Source of the DNA: Paracoccaceae bacterium
Lineage (GTDB): Bacteria > Pseudomonadota > Alphaproteobacteria > Rhodobacterales > Rhodobacteraceae
Direction of reading: 5' to 3'
NCBI GenBank assembly: GCA_007120685.1
Contig: SKNG01000184.1
Coordinates: forward strand, 1-17,999
DNA length: 17,999 nt
Position 1 is the stretch's first letter. Each line of letters starts with the position of its first letter. The notes under the pieces were generated by a model, which was not told where the DNA came from, ran no database searches, and saw nothing but the letters and a program-made list of their open reading frames with translations. Position numbers and translations under genes: made by a program. Below, piece by piece: positions 7,873-14,792 of this stretch.

Positions 7873-7994
7873 GGCGTGGGCTCCTGTCGGAAGGGCCGCC
7901 GTGCCATCGCCGCTGGCCCCGTGTGCGGGTGGCGGCAGCACGCCGCCGGGAAAGGACGCGGGGGCGCGGATAGCACAGAGCGCCGCGCGGCTCC

Positions 7995-8008
7995 TTGATA
8001 TGCGTCAA
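7995..8008. promoter_or_regulatory. FNR/FnrL-type binding site
   Basis: TTGATATGCGTCAA fits TTGAT-N4-GTCAA, the near-palindromic site used by FNR-family regulators (FnrL and Dnr types) of Rhodobacterales. Read leftward, a -10-like TGCTAT lies at 7975-7970. That would put the site centre (8001.5) about 38-41 bases before the likely transcript start, the class II activator position. It suggests oxygen- or NO-responsive control of the PEP-utilising enzyme and yciB. Confidence 0.6.
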
Positions 8009-8067
8009 GCTCGGGGCAGTAGACCTGTCCGCGCCGCTCGCCTAGGTTGGGGCGCCAGACGCGGCAA

Positions 8068-8092
8068 CCGACAGATGGCACCGGTCTGTCGG
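8068..8092. promoter_or_regulatory. Candidate TetR-family operator (8-bp inverted repeat)
   Basis: CCGACAGA (8068-8075) and TCTGTCGG (8085-8092) are perfect inverted arms separated by nine bases. The dyad lies 25 bases before the start of the divergent TetR-type gene at 8118. Size, symmetry and position fit an autoregulatory TetR operator that could also repress the leftward operon. Confidence 0.55.
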
Positions 8093-8117
8093 ATAACCGG
8101 CAGAAGGGGGCGATGCG

Positions 8118-8771
8118 TTGCCGAAAACCGGGAAGCCGCCAGAGACCGGGCCAAAGCCGATGCCCGACGCGCAGATCGACCCCCGTGTCCAGCGCACGCG
8201 GCGGGCGATTTGGCAGGCGCTGCTGCGGCTGAGCCGGGCGCGCGGTTACGGCGCCGTCACGGTGGCCGATATCGCCCGCGAGGCGGGGATCAACCGCTCG
8301 ACCTTCTACGCCCATTTCCCTGACAAAGAGGCAGTGATCGGCGATGAGCTTGCCCGGCTGAAGCGCGACCTGCGCGCCCGGCAGGAAACGCCGACGCCGG
8401 TAAGCCTGGCCCGCTTCGACCCCGCAGAGCCGCATCCCAATGCCATCCGATGGTTCGAACATGTCGCCGAGCATGAGGCCTTCTACGGCGCGGTGCTGGT
8501 CACGGGCGAACTGGCCCCATTCGAGCGCGCGATCGCCGCCCAGATCCGCGCCTATGCCGAGGCGCGACTGCGCGGCTGGCCCGCCCCTTTGACGCCGGAA
8601 ATCCCGCTTGATGCGCTGCTGTCGGCCTCGACGGCGATGAACATCGGGCTGGTGCGCTGGTGGCTGCAACAGCGGCCCCGGCCCGCGCCCCGGCAGGTCG
8701 CCGTCATCCAGCAGAAGCTGATGGCGCGCGGGGTGATCGCGCTGCTGGGAATTACGCCCGCGCCGGAATGA
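8118..8771 (+). CDS. TetR/AcrR family transcriptional regulator
   Basis: 217 residues if translation starts at the TTG at 8118. An AAGGGGG (8104-8110) seven bases upstream supports this start. The alternative ATG at 8160 gives 203 residues but has no clear ribosome binding site. The DNA-binding helix-turn-helix is clear at about residues 27-75: RTRRAIWQALLRL, then VTVADIAREAGINRSTFYAHF. The C-terminal ligand domain is of the generic TetR type with W-F-E-H-V-A-E-H-E-A-F-Y. It is divergent from the Rph-like/yciB operon and sits beside a dyad operator. Repression of itself and that operon, relieved by an unknown ligand, is the natural inference. A terminator follows at 8873-8904. Confidence 0.85.
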   Translation: MPKTGKPPETGPKPMPDAQIDPRVQRTRRAIWQALLRLSRARGYGAVTVADIAREAGINRSTFYAHFPDKEAVIGDELARLKRDLRARQETPTPVSLARFDPAEPHPNAIRWFEHVAEHEAFYGAVLVTGELAPFERAIAAQIRAYAEARLRGWPAPLTPEIPLDALLSASTAMNIGLVRWWLQQRPRPAPRQVAVIQQKLMARGVIALLGITPAPE

Positions 8772-8835
8772 GCCATGCCGGCCCGCCCCGGGGGTGGCGC
8801 GCGTCGGCCGGAAAACGATTTGCCCGATATCAATG

Positions 8836-8841
8836 TTGACG
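8836..8841 (+). promoter_or_regulatory. TTGACG -35-like element ahead of the Hcp-module RTX gene
   Basis: TTGACG lies 89 bases before the ATG at 8925 and upstream of the hairpin at 8873-8904. It matches the position of TTGACA before the first RTX gene. No good -10 hexamer is seen; GTGATC (8861-8866) is weak. Confidence 0.3.
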
Positions 8842-8872
8842 TTGGGTTAAGGCGGTCCCCGTGATCGGCGCT

Positions 8873-8904
8873 GCCACTGTCGATTGTCAGTGGCCTCTTT
8901 TTTT
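8873..8904 (+). terminator. Intrinsic terminator after the TetR gene, or leader attenuator of the next gene
   Basis: GCCACTG (8873-8879) pairs perfectly with CAGTGGC (8888-8894) around an 8-base loop, followed by CTC and seven Ts (8898-8904). It is a textbook intrinsic terminator, but it ends only 20 bases before the ATG at 8925. Transcripts of the next gene must therefore start within those 20 bases or pass through it. Confidence 0.75.
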
Positions 8905-9337
8905 CATGACGAAGGGATGCAGCCATGGCGTTTTTCAGCGAGCTTGAAGAATCTCTCCCGGTCACGCGTCAGGCCCGCATTCCGGGCGCCGAGGGCGAGA
9001 CGGACCAGACCATTCCGCTCAGCGCGATCGAATTCAGCTTCGCCTTGCAGGCGCGCTAAGCGGTGTTCGGCGGGGCAGGCAATCAGGTGACCTATCAACC
9101 CGCCCTGTCGCTGTTCCTGACGCCCGGTGACAAGAGTGATGAACTGGCGCTGATCGATGCGGTGCATGCCGGCACCATCTGACAATCGAGGCACTGACAT
9201 CCTTCGACAGGGGCGCGGCGCAGGCGATCCATACGCTGAACCTGACCGATGCGCGCATCTACGGCTTCGGCATCGACACCGGCCGGGCGGCGCGCTTCGG
9301 CCTGGCCTTCGAGGAGGTTGAGATCGTCCAGCGCGCG

Positions 9338-10915
9338 GTGGCGATCGATGGCAGCTTCGGCGATGCCCTTGCCTTCACGGTTTTCGACAGTGACGAAGGC
9401 CGGGATGTGGAAGGCAGAAACCCGAACCCCGCGGTGCTGCAGGATGTCTTCGTTGCCGGCAATGCCGAGGGGCGGCCCGGTCCGGGGACATTCCTGGCAG
9501 GCTTGGACACCGCCGCTGCAATCGAGCCGGGACAGGAGATCGGAGAAAACGTCCTTGCGGTCGAGGCGTTCGACCTGAATGTCACGCAGCCTTTCGGCGC
9601 GGAACCCGGCGCGGCGCAGATGGCGCCGCTTGGCATAGCGATCGATGTCGCTGGCCGTGGCGCGCTGGCCGGCCAGTTGGGCGAGATGCTTCAGGGCGTC
9701 ACCTTCCTTGAACTGGCGCAGAACATCGGTGGCCAGCCGGGCAATGGCCTGGAACTGCGTCTTTCGGGCGAAGACGAGGACAGCACCGGGGCCCAGATCG
9801 GCGGGGTCACGCTGGGCGGTACCGGCACGCTGAACGTGGTTTTCGGCACATCGCCTGAGCCCGACGCCAGCCCCGTGCTGGGCTTTGCCGACCGCGCGCG
9901 CGCCGGCGATGGCAGTATCGAGGCCGACTTGAACCGCGATTTTGCCCTGGACCCGGTGCCGGCCCTTCAGGGGCAGGCCCTGCCGGGTATCGAGGGCCGC
10001 CAGAACGCCTTTCTGCAGATCGCCGGCATCCGGGGCGACGGGCTCAACGCCGCCGGCGAATTCGCGTTGAATCTGATCGATTACCAGATCGGCATCGGCG
10101 CGGTTGACGGGCTGGACCCGCAGCCGCTGGTTATCGAGATCGCGCCCCATACGATCAGCGCCGGGTCCTTGCTGTCGGCTTTCCAGACCGGGCAACGGCT
10201 GGACGATGCGGTGCTGACGCTGGAATCCGCCCAGACCGGGCACGCCTTTCACACGATGGCATTCGGCGAGTTGGAGGTGCTGTCAGTCGGCATGGGGCTG
10301 AACCGCAACATGCGGGTCGAACTGGGCTATGAGGACTGGACCCTGACCACCGCCAGCGAGGGCGGCGACGACCCGGAAACCAGCAGCCTGGTTATTACCG
10401 AGGGTCTTTCGCGCGATGTCTCGACGCTGGATTCGTTGTTTCGCGTGGGGCCGGGGCAGGCAGTCGATTCGCCGGGTTTCGATGGCTTCCTGTCCGTCAG
10501 CGCCGCGCTCAACAACGGGCTGGAGGGGGATGAGACGCCGCCCCCACCGCTGACCGGCACCTCGCCGCGCGCGGGCTTTGGCGATTTCACCGAGGTCGAG
10601 GAATTCACCTGGTCCGCATTCCGTCAGGACGGCGAGATCCATTTCAGCGGGCTGGGCCTGGCGCTGGCCGACAACCCGCTGAACACGGTGGAATTGCAGG
10701 CGCTGGTCACGCAGGGCGACAGCGTGCCGTCGCTGACGCTGCTGGCGCAGAACCGCACCGAGGGGGGGCGAAGCGCCCACCCAGACCGTGACAATAGACG
10801 GGTTCGACGTGCTGTTTTCATCGCTGGCCACCGGGTCCGGCCGCGGGCTGGAAACCGTGGCCAACGCAGGCCTGGCCCTTTTCGGCATCGAGGTCTTCAA
10901 CCCGGAAACCGATGA
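9338..10915 (+). CDS. Open segment of the interrupted gene: Hcp-like modules 2 to 4
   Basis: This is the second open segment of the broken gene at 8925-12938, listed because it could be annotated alone. The frame is open from about 9182, and the first start-like codon is a GTG at 9338 with no ribosome binding site. It encodes a linker, then repeated beta-rich modules from about 9488 (TFLAGLD), 10004 (NAFLQIAGIRG) and 10474 (FDGFLSVSAAL). Beyond the G7 tract at 10762-10768 the frame is wrong: the protein turns into an Arg-rich run (HPDRDNRRVRRAV) unlike the acidic sequence before it, so roughly the last 50 residues are spurious. Independent translation is unlikely. Confidence 0.35.
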   Translation: MAIDGSFGDALAFTVFDSDEGRDVEGRNPNPAVLQDVFVAGNAEGRPGPGTFLAGLDTAAAIEPGQEIGENVLAVEAFDLNVTQPFGAEPGAAQMAPLGIAIDVAGRGALAGQLGEMLQGVTFLELAQNIGGQPGNGLELRLSGEDEDSTGAQIGGVTLGGTGTLNVVFGTSPEPDASPVLGFADRARAGDGSIEADLNRDFALDPVPALQGQALPGIEGRQNAFLQIAGIRGDGLNAAGEFALNLIDYQIGIGAVDGLDPQPLVIEIAPHTISAGSLLSAFQTGQRLDDAVLTLESAQTGHAFHTMAFGELEVLSVGMGLNRNMRVELGYEDWTLTTASEGGDDPETSSLVITEGLSRDVSTLDSLFRVGPGQAVDSPGFDGFLSVSAALNNGLEGDETPPPPLTGTSPRAGFGDFTEVEEFTWSAFRQDGEIHFSGLGLALADNPLNTVELQALVTQGDSVPSLTLLAQNRTEGGRSAHPDRDNRRVRRAVFIAGHRVRPRAGNRGQRRPGPFRHRGLQPGNR

Positions 10916-12938
10916 CTTCGGCGCGGTCTCGGCCACGTTTGATAGCAGCGACGTGATCGCGCCCGACCGTGTGTTCGACGGCACCGCCCCGGCCGGAACA
11001 CCCTTTGAGGGCGAGCGCTTCTTCCTGACCCTGCCGGGGATCGACGGGCAGGCCTTCGTGACCGTCAACGCGGCCCTGCAGGGCTTTGCCACGGCCATCG
11101 AGGTCAGCGAATACGGCCTGACCTTCGAGAACTTCCTGGACCCGGACGGCAGCTTCGAACTGGCCGGCCCGCCCCGGGTTTCCGGCTTCAGCGTCCAGCT
11201 TGACCCGCGTGACCCGGCCATCGCCCGGCTGGTAGAGGCGCTGGCGAATGAAACCACCTTCGATGACATGCAGTTCAGCCGCGTGCTGGACGACGGCGTC
11301 GAGGTGCAGCAGCAGGTTGATTACCTGTTCCGCGACGTGGCCGTGCGCGGGATCGAGGAAAACGCGGGCCGGCAGACGGATATCCTGTTCAGCTTCGACT
11401 CGCTTGGCGTCGAATTCGGGGAGGCGCTGGCCGAATACGACCTGGTGCAGGATGCCAATGTGAACGCGGGCGGCGACATCCCGGGCGTTGCCGAGGTACA
11501 GGAGGTCGGCCCCGGCCTGCCCCCCGCCGGCCCCCCGCTGGCGGAACCGCGCTATTTCCTGAGTATCGACGGGGTGCCGGGCACCTCTCCCGTTTTCCAG
11601 TTTCCCGATGCCATAGAGATCGACGCTTACCGTTTCGACTTGCGCAGCCTGATGGGGCTGCAGCCCGACGAGGTGCCGCTCACGCCCTTCACGGTAGAGG
11701 GCAATTTCGGCGCTGGCGCGCTGATCGAACTGGCGGGGCGCACCGCTAGCGGCCGCGCCATCTCGTCCATGACGCTGGAGGTGGCGGCCGATCTGACCGG
11801 TGCGGGGCTGGACGTTTTCCAGACTATCGAGTTCCGCAATGTCTATCTTCAGAACATGGAAAACGCCGGGCTTGACCGCGCCAGCGTGGATTTCGTCTTC
11901 AGCCAGCTGCGCTACAGCGTCGCCGATATCGACCCGCAGACGGGCGCGGTCGGCCAGGCCGAATTCTTTGTGGATCTGGGCCGCGACGATCTGATCATGG
12001 GCACCGCGGGCGATGATTTCCTCTTCGGCGGCGATGGCAACAACACGCTGATCGGCGGCGCGGGCGACGATTCCATCCAGTCCGGCGAAGGCAATGACAC
12101 CATCATCACCGGGCCCGGCGACGATGTGGTCTTTGGCCCGGCCTCGTCGCTCAATGGCGATCTGATCACCGATCTGCAGCCGGGGGGTCTGGTGCTGGTG
12201 CAGGGCGCCACACTGCAGGGCGCGTTCGGCTTGTTCGCCTTCGATCCCGAGACCGGCGAATGGTCCTATCAGGCCGATCCCGAAAGCGACGCGCTGGGCG
12301 ACCTTGCCGCCGGCGAGCAGGCTTTCGATACGCTGCAGGTCACTAGCCTGGACGGCACCGCGACCGCGACCATCACCATCACCGTGACCGGCCCCCCGGA
12401 CCCGGTGCTGACGCTGGAGGACCAGGTGTTGACCCGCTTCGTCGGGGCGCTGGAAGGGGTGGCGGTGACCTTCACGGCCGAGGAGGACCCGCCGATCACG
12501 GCCCAGACAGACGCGGAAGGCGTCTTTGTCATCGACCTGCCGGCCGGTGCCGAGGGCCGGCTGGAAGCGGCGCGCGGCTTCGATGCCGCGGTGGCCGTGC
12601 CGCCAATCTCGGCCTCGGATGCGCTGGAGATCCTGCGCATGGCGGTCGGGCTGATGCCGAGCTTTGGCGAGCCCGATGCCTTCGCCTTCATCGCGGCCGA
12701 TGTCAACCGCGACGGCGCGGTCACCGCCGCCGATGCGCTGGAGGTGCTGCGCCACGCGGTCGGCCTGTCGACAGAGGCCGCGCCGCAATGGGTGCTCGTC
12801 GATGCCCAGGCCGATTTCAGCGGCATCGGGCGAGACAGCGTGGCGTTCCAGACCGGGATCGATTTCAACGCGGCTGATCCGGACCCCGGCGCGGCTTTCG
12901 TCGGCATCCTGCTGGGCGCGATGCAGGATACCGTCTGA
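10788..12938 (+). CDS. Open segment of the interrupted gene: Hcp-like modules 5-6, RTX, VCBS-like and dockerin-like C-terminus
   Basis: 716 residues if started at the GTG at 10788, which lacks a ribosome binding site; it is more likely the C-terminal half of the gene starting at 8925. Hcp-like modules lie at about 76-210 and 254-382. RTX nonapeptides (GTAGDDFLFGGDGNNTLIGG and following) are at 404-450, and a VCBS-like module ending DTLQVTSLDGTATATITITV at 467-534. A dockerin-like module with EF loop DVNRDGAVTAAD (638-649) is at 607-660. The last 55 residues (APQWVLVDAQADFSGI onward) resemble the end of the gene at 493. It has no cysteine and is strongly acidic. Type I secretion and Ca binding outside the cell are inferred. 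The intact reading frame of this half argues that any inactivation is recent. Confidence 0.5.
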   Translation: MTIDGFDVLFSSLATGSGRGLETVANAGLALFGIEVFNPETDDFGAVSATFDSSDVIAPDRVFDGTAPAGTPFEGERFFLTLPGIDGQAFVTVNAALQGFATAIEVSEYGLTFENFLDPDGSFELAGPPRVSGFSVQLDPRDPAIARLVEALANETTFDDMQFSRVLDDGVEVQQQVDYLFRDVAVRGIEENAGRQTDILFSFDSLGVEFGEALAEYDLVQDANVNAGGDIPGVAEVQEVGPGLPPAGPPLAEPRYFLSIDGVPGTSPVFQFPDAIEIDAYRFDLRSLMGLQPDEVPLTPFTVEGNFGAGALIELAGRTASGRAISSMTLEVAADLTGAGLDVFQTIEFRNVYLQNMENAGLDRASVDFVFSQLRYSVADIDPQTGAVGQAEFFVDLGRDDLIMGTAGDDFLFGGDGNNTLIGGAGDDSIQSGEGNDTIITGPGDDVVFGPASSLNGDLITDLQPGGLVLVQGATLQGAFGLFAFDPETGEWSYQADPESDALGDLAAGEQAFDTLQVTSLDGTATATITITVTGPPDPVLTLEDQVLTRFVGALEGVAVTFTAEEDPPITAQTDAEGVFVIDLPAGAEGRLEAARGFDAAVAVPPISASDALEILRMAVGLMPSFGEPDAFAFIAADVNRDGAVTAADALEVLRHAVGLSTEAAPQWVLVDAQADFSGIGRDSVAFQTGIDFNAADPDPGAAFVGILLGAMQDTV

Positions 12939-13002
12939 ACGGGCAGAAGGGACGGGTGGCGCGCGCCGGACAGCCGCCCCGGGGGCAACCGGCCGGCGCC
13001 GC

Positions 13003-14472
13003 TCAGGCGCGGAAGGCGCGCATCAGGAAATCGGGGACGTGGTCGCCCATGCCGACCACCGGCTCGCGCTCGCCCCGTCCGCTGCGCCGGCCTTCGCGCC
13101 CCCGCTCGGACGCGCGGTCGGATTTGCGCTCGGCCTGCCGCACCTCCTGCCGGTCCGGCTGCGGCTGTGCCTTGCGCTCTGGCCGGGCGTCGTCCTGGCT
13201 GCGTTCCAGCGCGGGCTCGGCCAGCTGGTCATCGGGTTTCGCCGACCGTCTGGCCCGGGGCTTCGGGGCCTCGGGCTTGCTGTCCGCCTCGTCTTTGCGG
13301 GCCCGGCGCGGGCGGTCTTCGGCCAGCGTCGGCGCCTCGCCCCGCGGCAGGGGCTTTTGCAGCATATGCTGGATGGCGGAAAGATACTTTTCGTCCGATG
13401 GCGCCGACAGGGTAATCGCCTTGCCCTTGCGCCCGGCGCGGCCGGTGCGGCCGATGCGATGGACGTAATCTTCGGCATGGCTGGGCACGTCGAAGTTGAA
13501 CACATGGCTGACCGCCGGAATATCCAGCCCCCGCGCCGCCACGTCCGAGGCGATCAGGAACCGCAGCGTGCCGTCGCGGAACCCTTCCAGCGTGCGGGTG
13601 CGCACCGACTGGTCCAGGTCGCCATGGATGGGCGCCGCGTCATAGCCGTGCTTTTTCAGTGACTTCGCCACCACATCGACATCGATCTTGCGGTTGCAGA
13701 AGATGATGGCGTTCTTCAGATCCTCGCCTTCGCGGTCGACCAGCGCCCGCAACAGGGCGCGCTTTTCGGAAAATGCCCGGTCCCGGCGCGAGGGGGTGAA
13801 TTCGATCAGCGCCTGTTCGATGGTCTCGGAGGTCGTGGCCTGCCGCGCCACTTCCACCTTCACCGCGCTGGCCAGGAACTGGTTGGTGATCCGCTCGATT
13901 TCCGGCGCCATGGTGGCCGAGAAGAACAGCGTCTGCCGGGTGAAGGGCGTCAGCGAGAAGATGCGCTCGATATCCGGGATGAAGCCCATGTCCAGCATGC
14001 GGTCGGCTTCATCGACCACCATCACCTCGACCCCGGTCAGCAGCAGCTTGCCGCGCTCGAAATGGTCCAGCAGGCGGCCCGGCGTGGCGATCAGCACATC
14101 GACGCCGCGGTCGATCAGCTTGTCCTGCTCGGCGAATGACACGCCGCCGATCAGCAGCGCCTTGGTCAGGCGGGTATGCTTGGCATAGGTGTCGAAGTTT
14201 TCGGCCACCTGGGCGGCCAGTTCACGCGTCGGCGCCAGCACCAGGCTGCGCGGCATGCGCGCGCGTGCGCGGCCGCGGGTCAGCCGGGTGATCAGCGGCA
14301 GGGTGAAAGAGGCGGTCTTGCCGGTGCCGGTCTGGGCGATGCCGAGCACGTCGCGCCCTTCCAGCGCCGGCGGGATCGCCTGGGCCTGGATGGGGGTGGG
14401 GGTTTCATAGCCGGTGTCAGTAACGGCTTTCAGGACCTTCGGGTCCAGCTTCAGGTCGGAAAATTTGGTCAT
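13003..14472 (-). CDS. rhlE: DEAD-box RNA helicase, RhlE type
   Basis: 489 residues from the ATG at 14472, which opens MTKFSDLKLDPKVLKAV as in the family. An upstream in-frame start would add 23 unlikely residues. All core motifs are present: PTPIQAQAIP (25-34), AQTGTGKT (46-53), PTRELAAQ (81-88), TPGR (130-133), DEAD (154-157), SAT (185-187), then IIFCN, ARGLDIP and HRIGRTGRAG. A low-complexity Arg/Lys/Glu/Asp tail from about residue 385 probably binds RNA, and ends VVGMGDHVPDFLMRAF. The enzyme uses ATP to unwind short RNA duplexes in ribosome assembly, RNA decay or cold adaptation. A 7-bp inverted repeat lies just before the start codon (14486-14504). It is convergent with the RTX gene and divergent from the GGDEF gene. 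Confidence 0.92.
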   Translation of the reverse strand: MTKFSDLKLDPKVLKAVTDTGYETPTPIQAQAIPPALEGRDVLGIAQTGTGKTASFTLPLITRLTRGRARARMPRSLVLAPTRELAAQVAENFDTYAKHTRLTKALLIGGVSFAEQDKLIDRGVDVLIATPGRLLDHFERGKLLLTGVEVMVVDEADRMLDMGFIPDIERIFSLTPFTRQTLFFSATMAPEIERITNQFLASAVKVEVARQATTSETIEQALIEFTPSRRDRAFSEKRALLRALVDREGEDLKNAIIFCNRKIDVDVVAKSLKKHGYDAAPIHGDLDQSVRTRTLEGFRDGTLRFLIASDVAARGLDIPAVSHVFNFDVPSHAEDYVHRIGRTGRAGRKGKAITLSAPSDEKYLSAIQHMLQKPLPRGEAPTLAEDRPRRARKDEADSKPEAPKPRARRSAKPDDQLAEPALERSQDDARPERKAQPQPDRQEVRQAERKSDRASERGREGRRSGRGEREPVVGMGDHVPDFLMRAFRA

Positions 14473-14792
14473 GTGCGTCCGTCTGTTACGGCATCGGGCC
14501 GTAAGGGGGTCATGGGACGCCCGTGATTTCGCGCCCCGCATCGGTCGAATGGCCTGTCAGGCCGCGCCTGCGGGGTAACGCAAAACCCCGGCGCGGTCAA
14601 TCGCAGGCACAACGGCATGGTTTGCCGCCGCCAAGGCGCCCGCCGGATCATGGCCGGAATGCGGCGCGATCCTGTCACAGCGCCGCGATTCATCCTCAAT
14701 TAACCATTTTCCTGCCGCGCACTGTCCAAAGAGCAGACGCAATCGGAGGCGAGAAACGGTTAACGAAATCTAAGCCGTGGAAAGCCAGACCC
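14473..14792. other. Divergent intergenic region between the helicase and the diguanylate cyclase
   Basis: 320 bases with no gene I can support. It holds the inverted repeat in the helicase leader (14486-14504) and, on the other side, an AT-richer stretch with TTAACCAT (14700-14707) and TTAACGAAATCTAAG (14760-14774). These resemble CtrA half-sites (TTAA-N7-TTAA), but neither is a full match. A GGAGG near 14745 is too far from any start codon in the cyclase frame to serve as its ribosome binding site. Confidence 0.5.
14486..14504 (-). promoter_or_regulatory. Inverted repeat in the 5' leader of the RhlE gene
   Basis: TTACGGC (14486-14492) and GCCGTAA (14498-14504) are perfect 7-bp arms around a 5-base loop. 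The hairpin ends 13 bases before the helicase ATG, where a ribosome binding site would be expected, and no strong one is seen. It could be an operator or a translational control hairpin. Confidence 0.4.

Larger units (their letters stand above)
8925..12938 (+). pseudogene. Large RTX protein with about six tandem Hcp-like modules, interrupted by one stop and two frameshifts
   Basis: When repaired, this is one protein of about 1,338 residues. Modules of 110-150 residues start near 8925, 9488, 10004, 10474, 11013 and 11551. Each begins with a [FY]-[FL] beta strand and a Gly-rich turn (FLQIAGIRG, FFLTLPGIDG, YFLSIDGVPG) and ends with strands like FRDVAVRGIE...DILFSFDSLGVEF. This beta pattern resembles Hcp (T6SS tube, PF05638). 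RTX repeats (about 12000-12138), a VCBS-like module (about 12185-12392), a dockerin-like module (about 12606-12768) and a C-terminal block shared with the gene at 493 follow. Lesions: in-frame TAA at 9057-9059; loss of one base near 9179, where ATC-TGA would read ATC-CTG-ACA; and an extra G in the G7 tract at 10762-10768. The ATG has GAAGGGA eight bases upstream. Sequencing error, decay or phase variation are all possible. Confidence 0.65.

Noticed and set aside
8851..8863. JUMPstart/ops element (GGCGGTAG-type) in the leader of the large RTX gene
   Set aside because: Only GGCGGT and a later GTG match; too short to claim in GC-rich DNA, and the leader of the first RTX gene lacks it.
10818..12788. 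656-codon minus-strand open frame opposite the large RTX gene
   Set aside because: The plus strand carries RTX, VCBS-like and EF-hand motifs; the minus frame has none.
8925..12938. A type VI secretion locus
   Set aside because: Despite Hcp-like modules, no sheath, baseplate, TssM, ClpV or VgrG gene is present, and the C-terminus is of RTX type.
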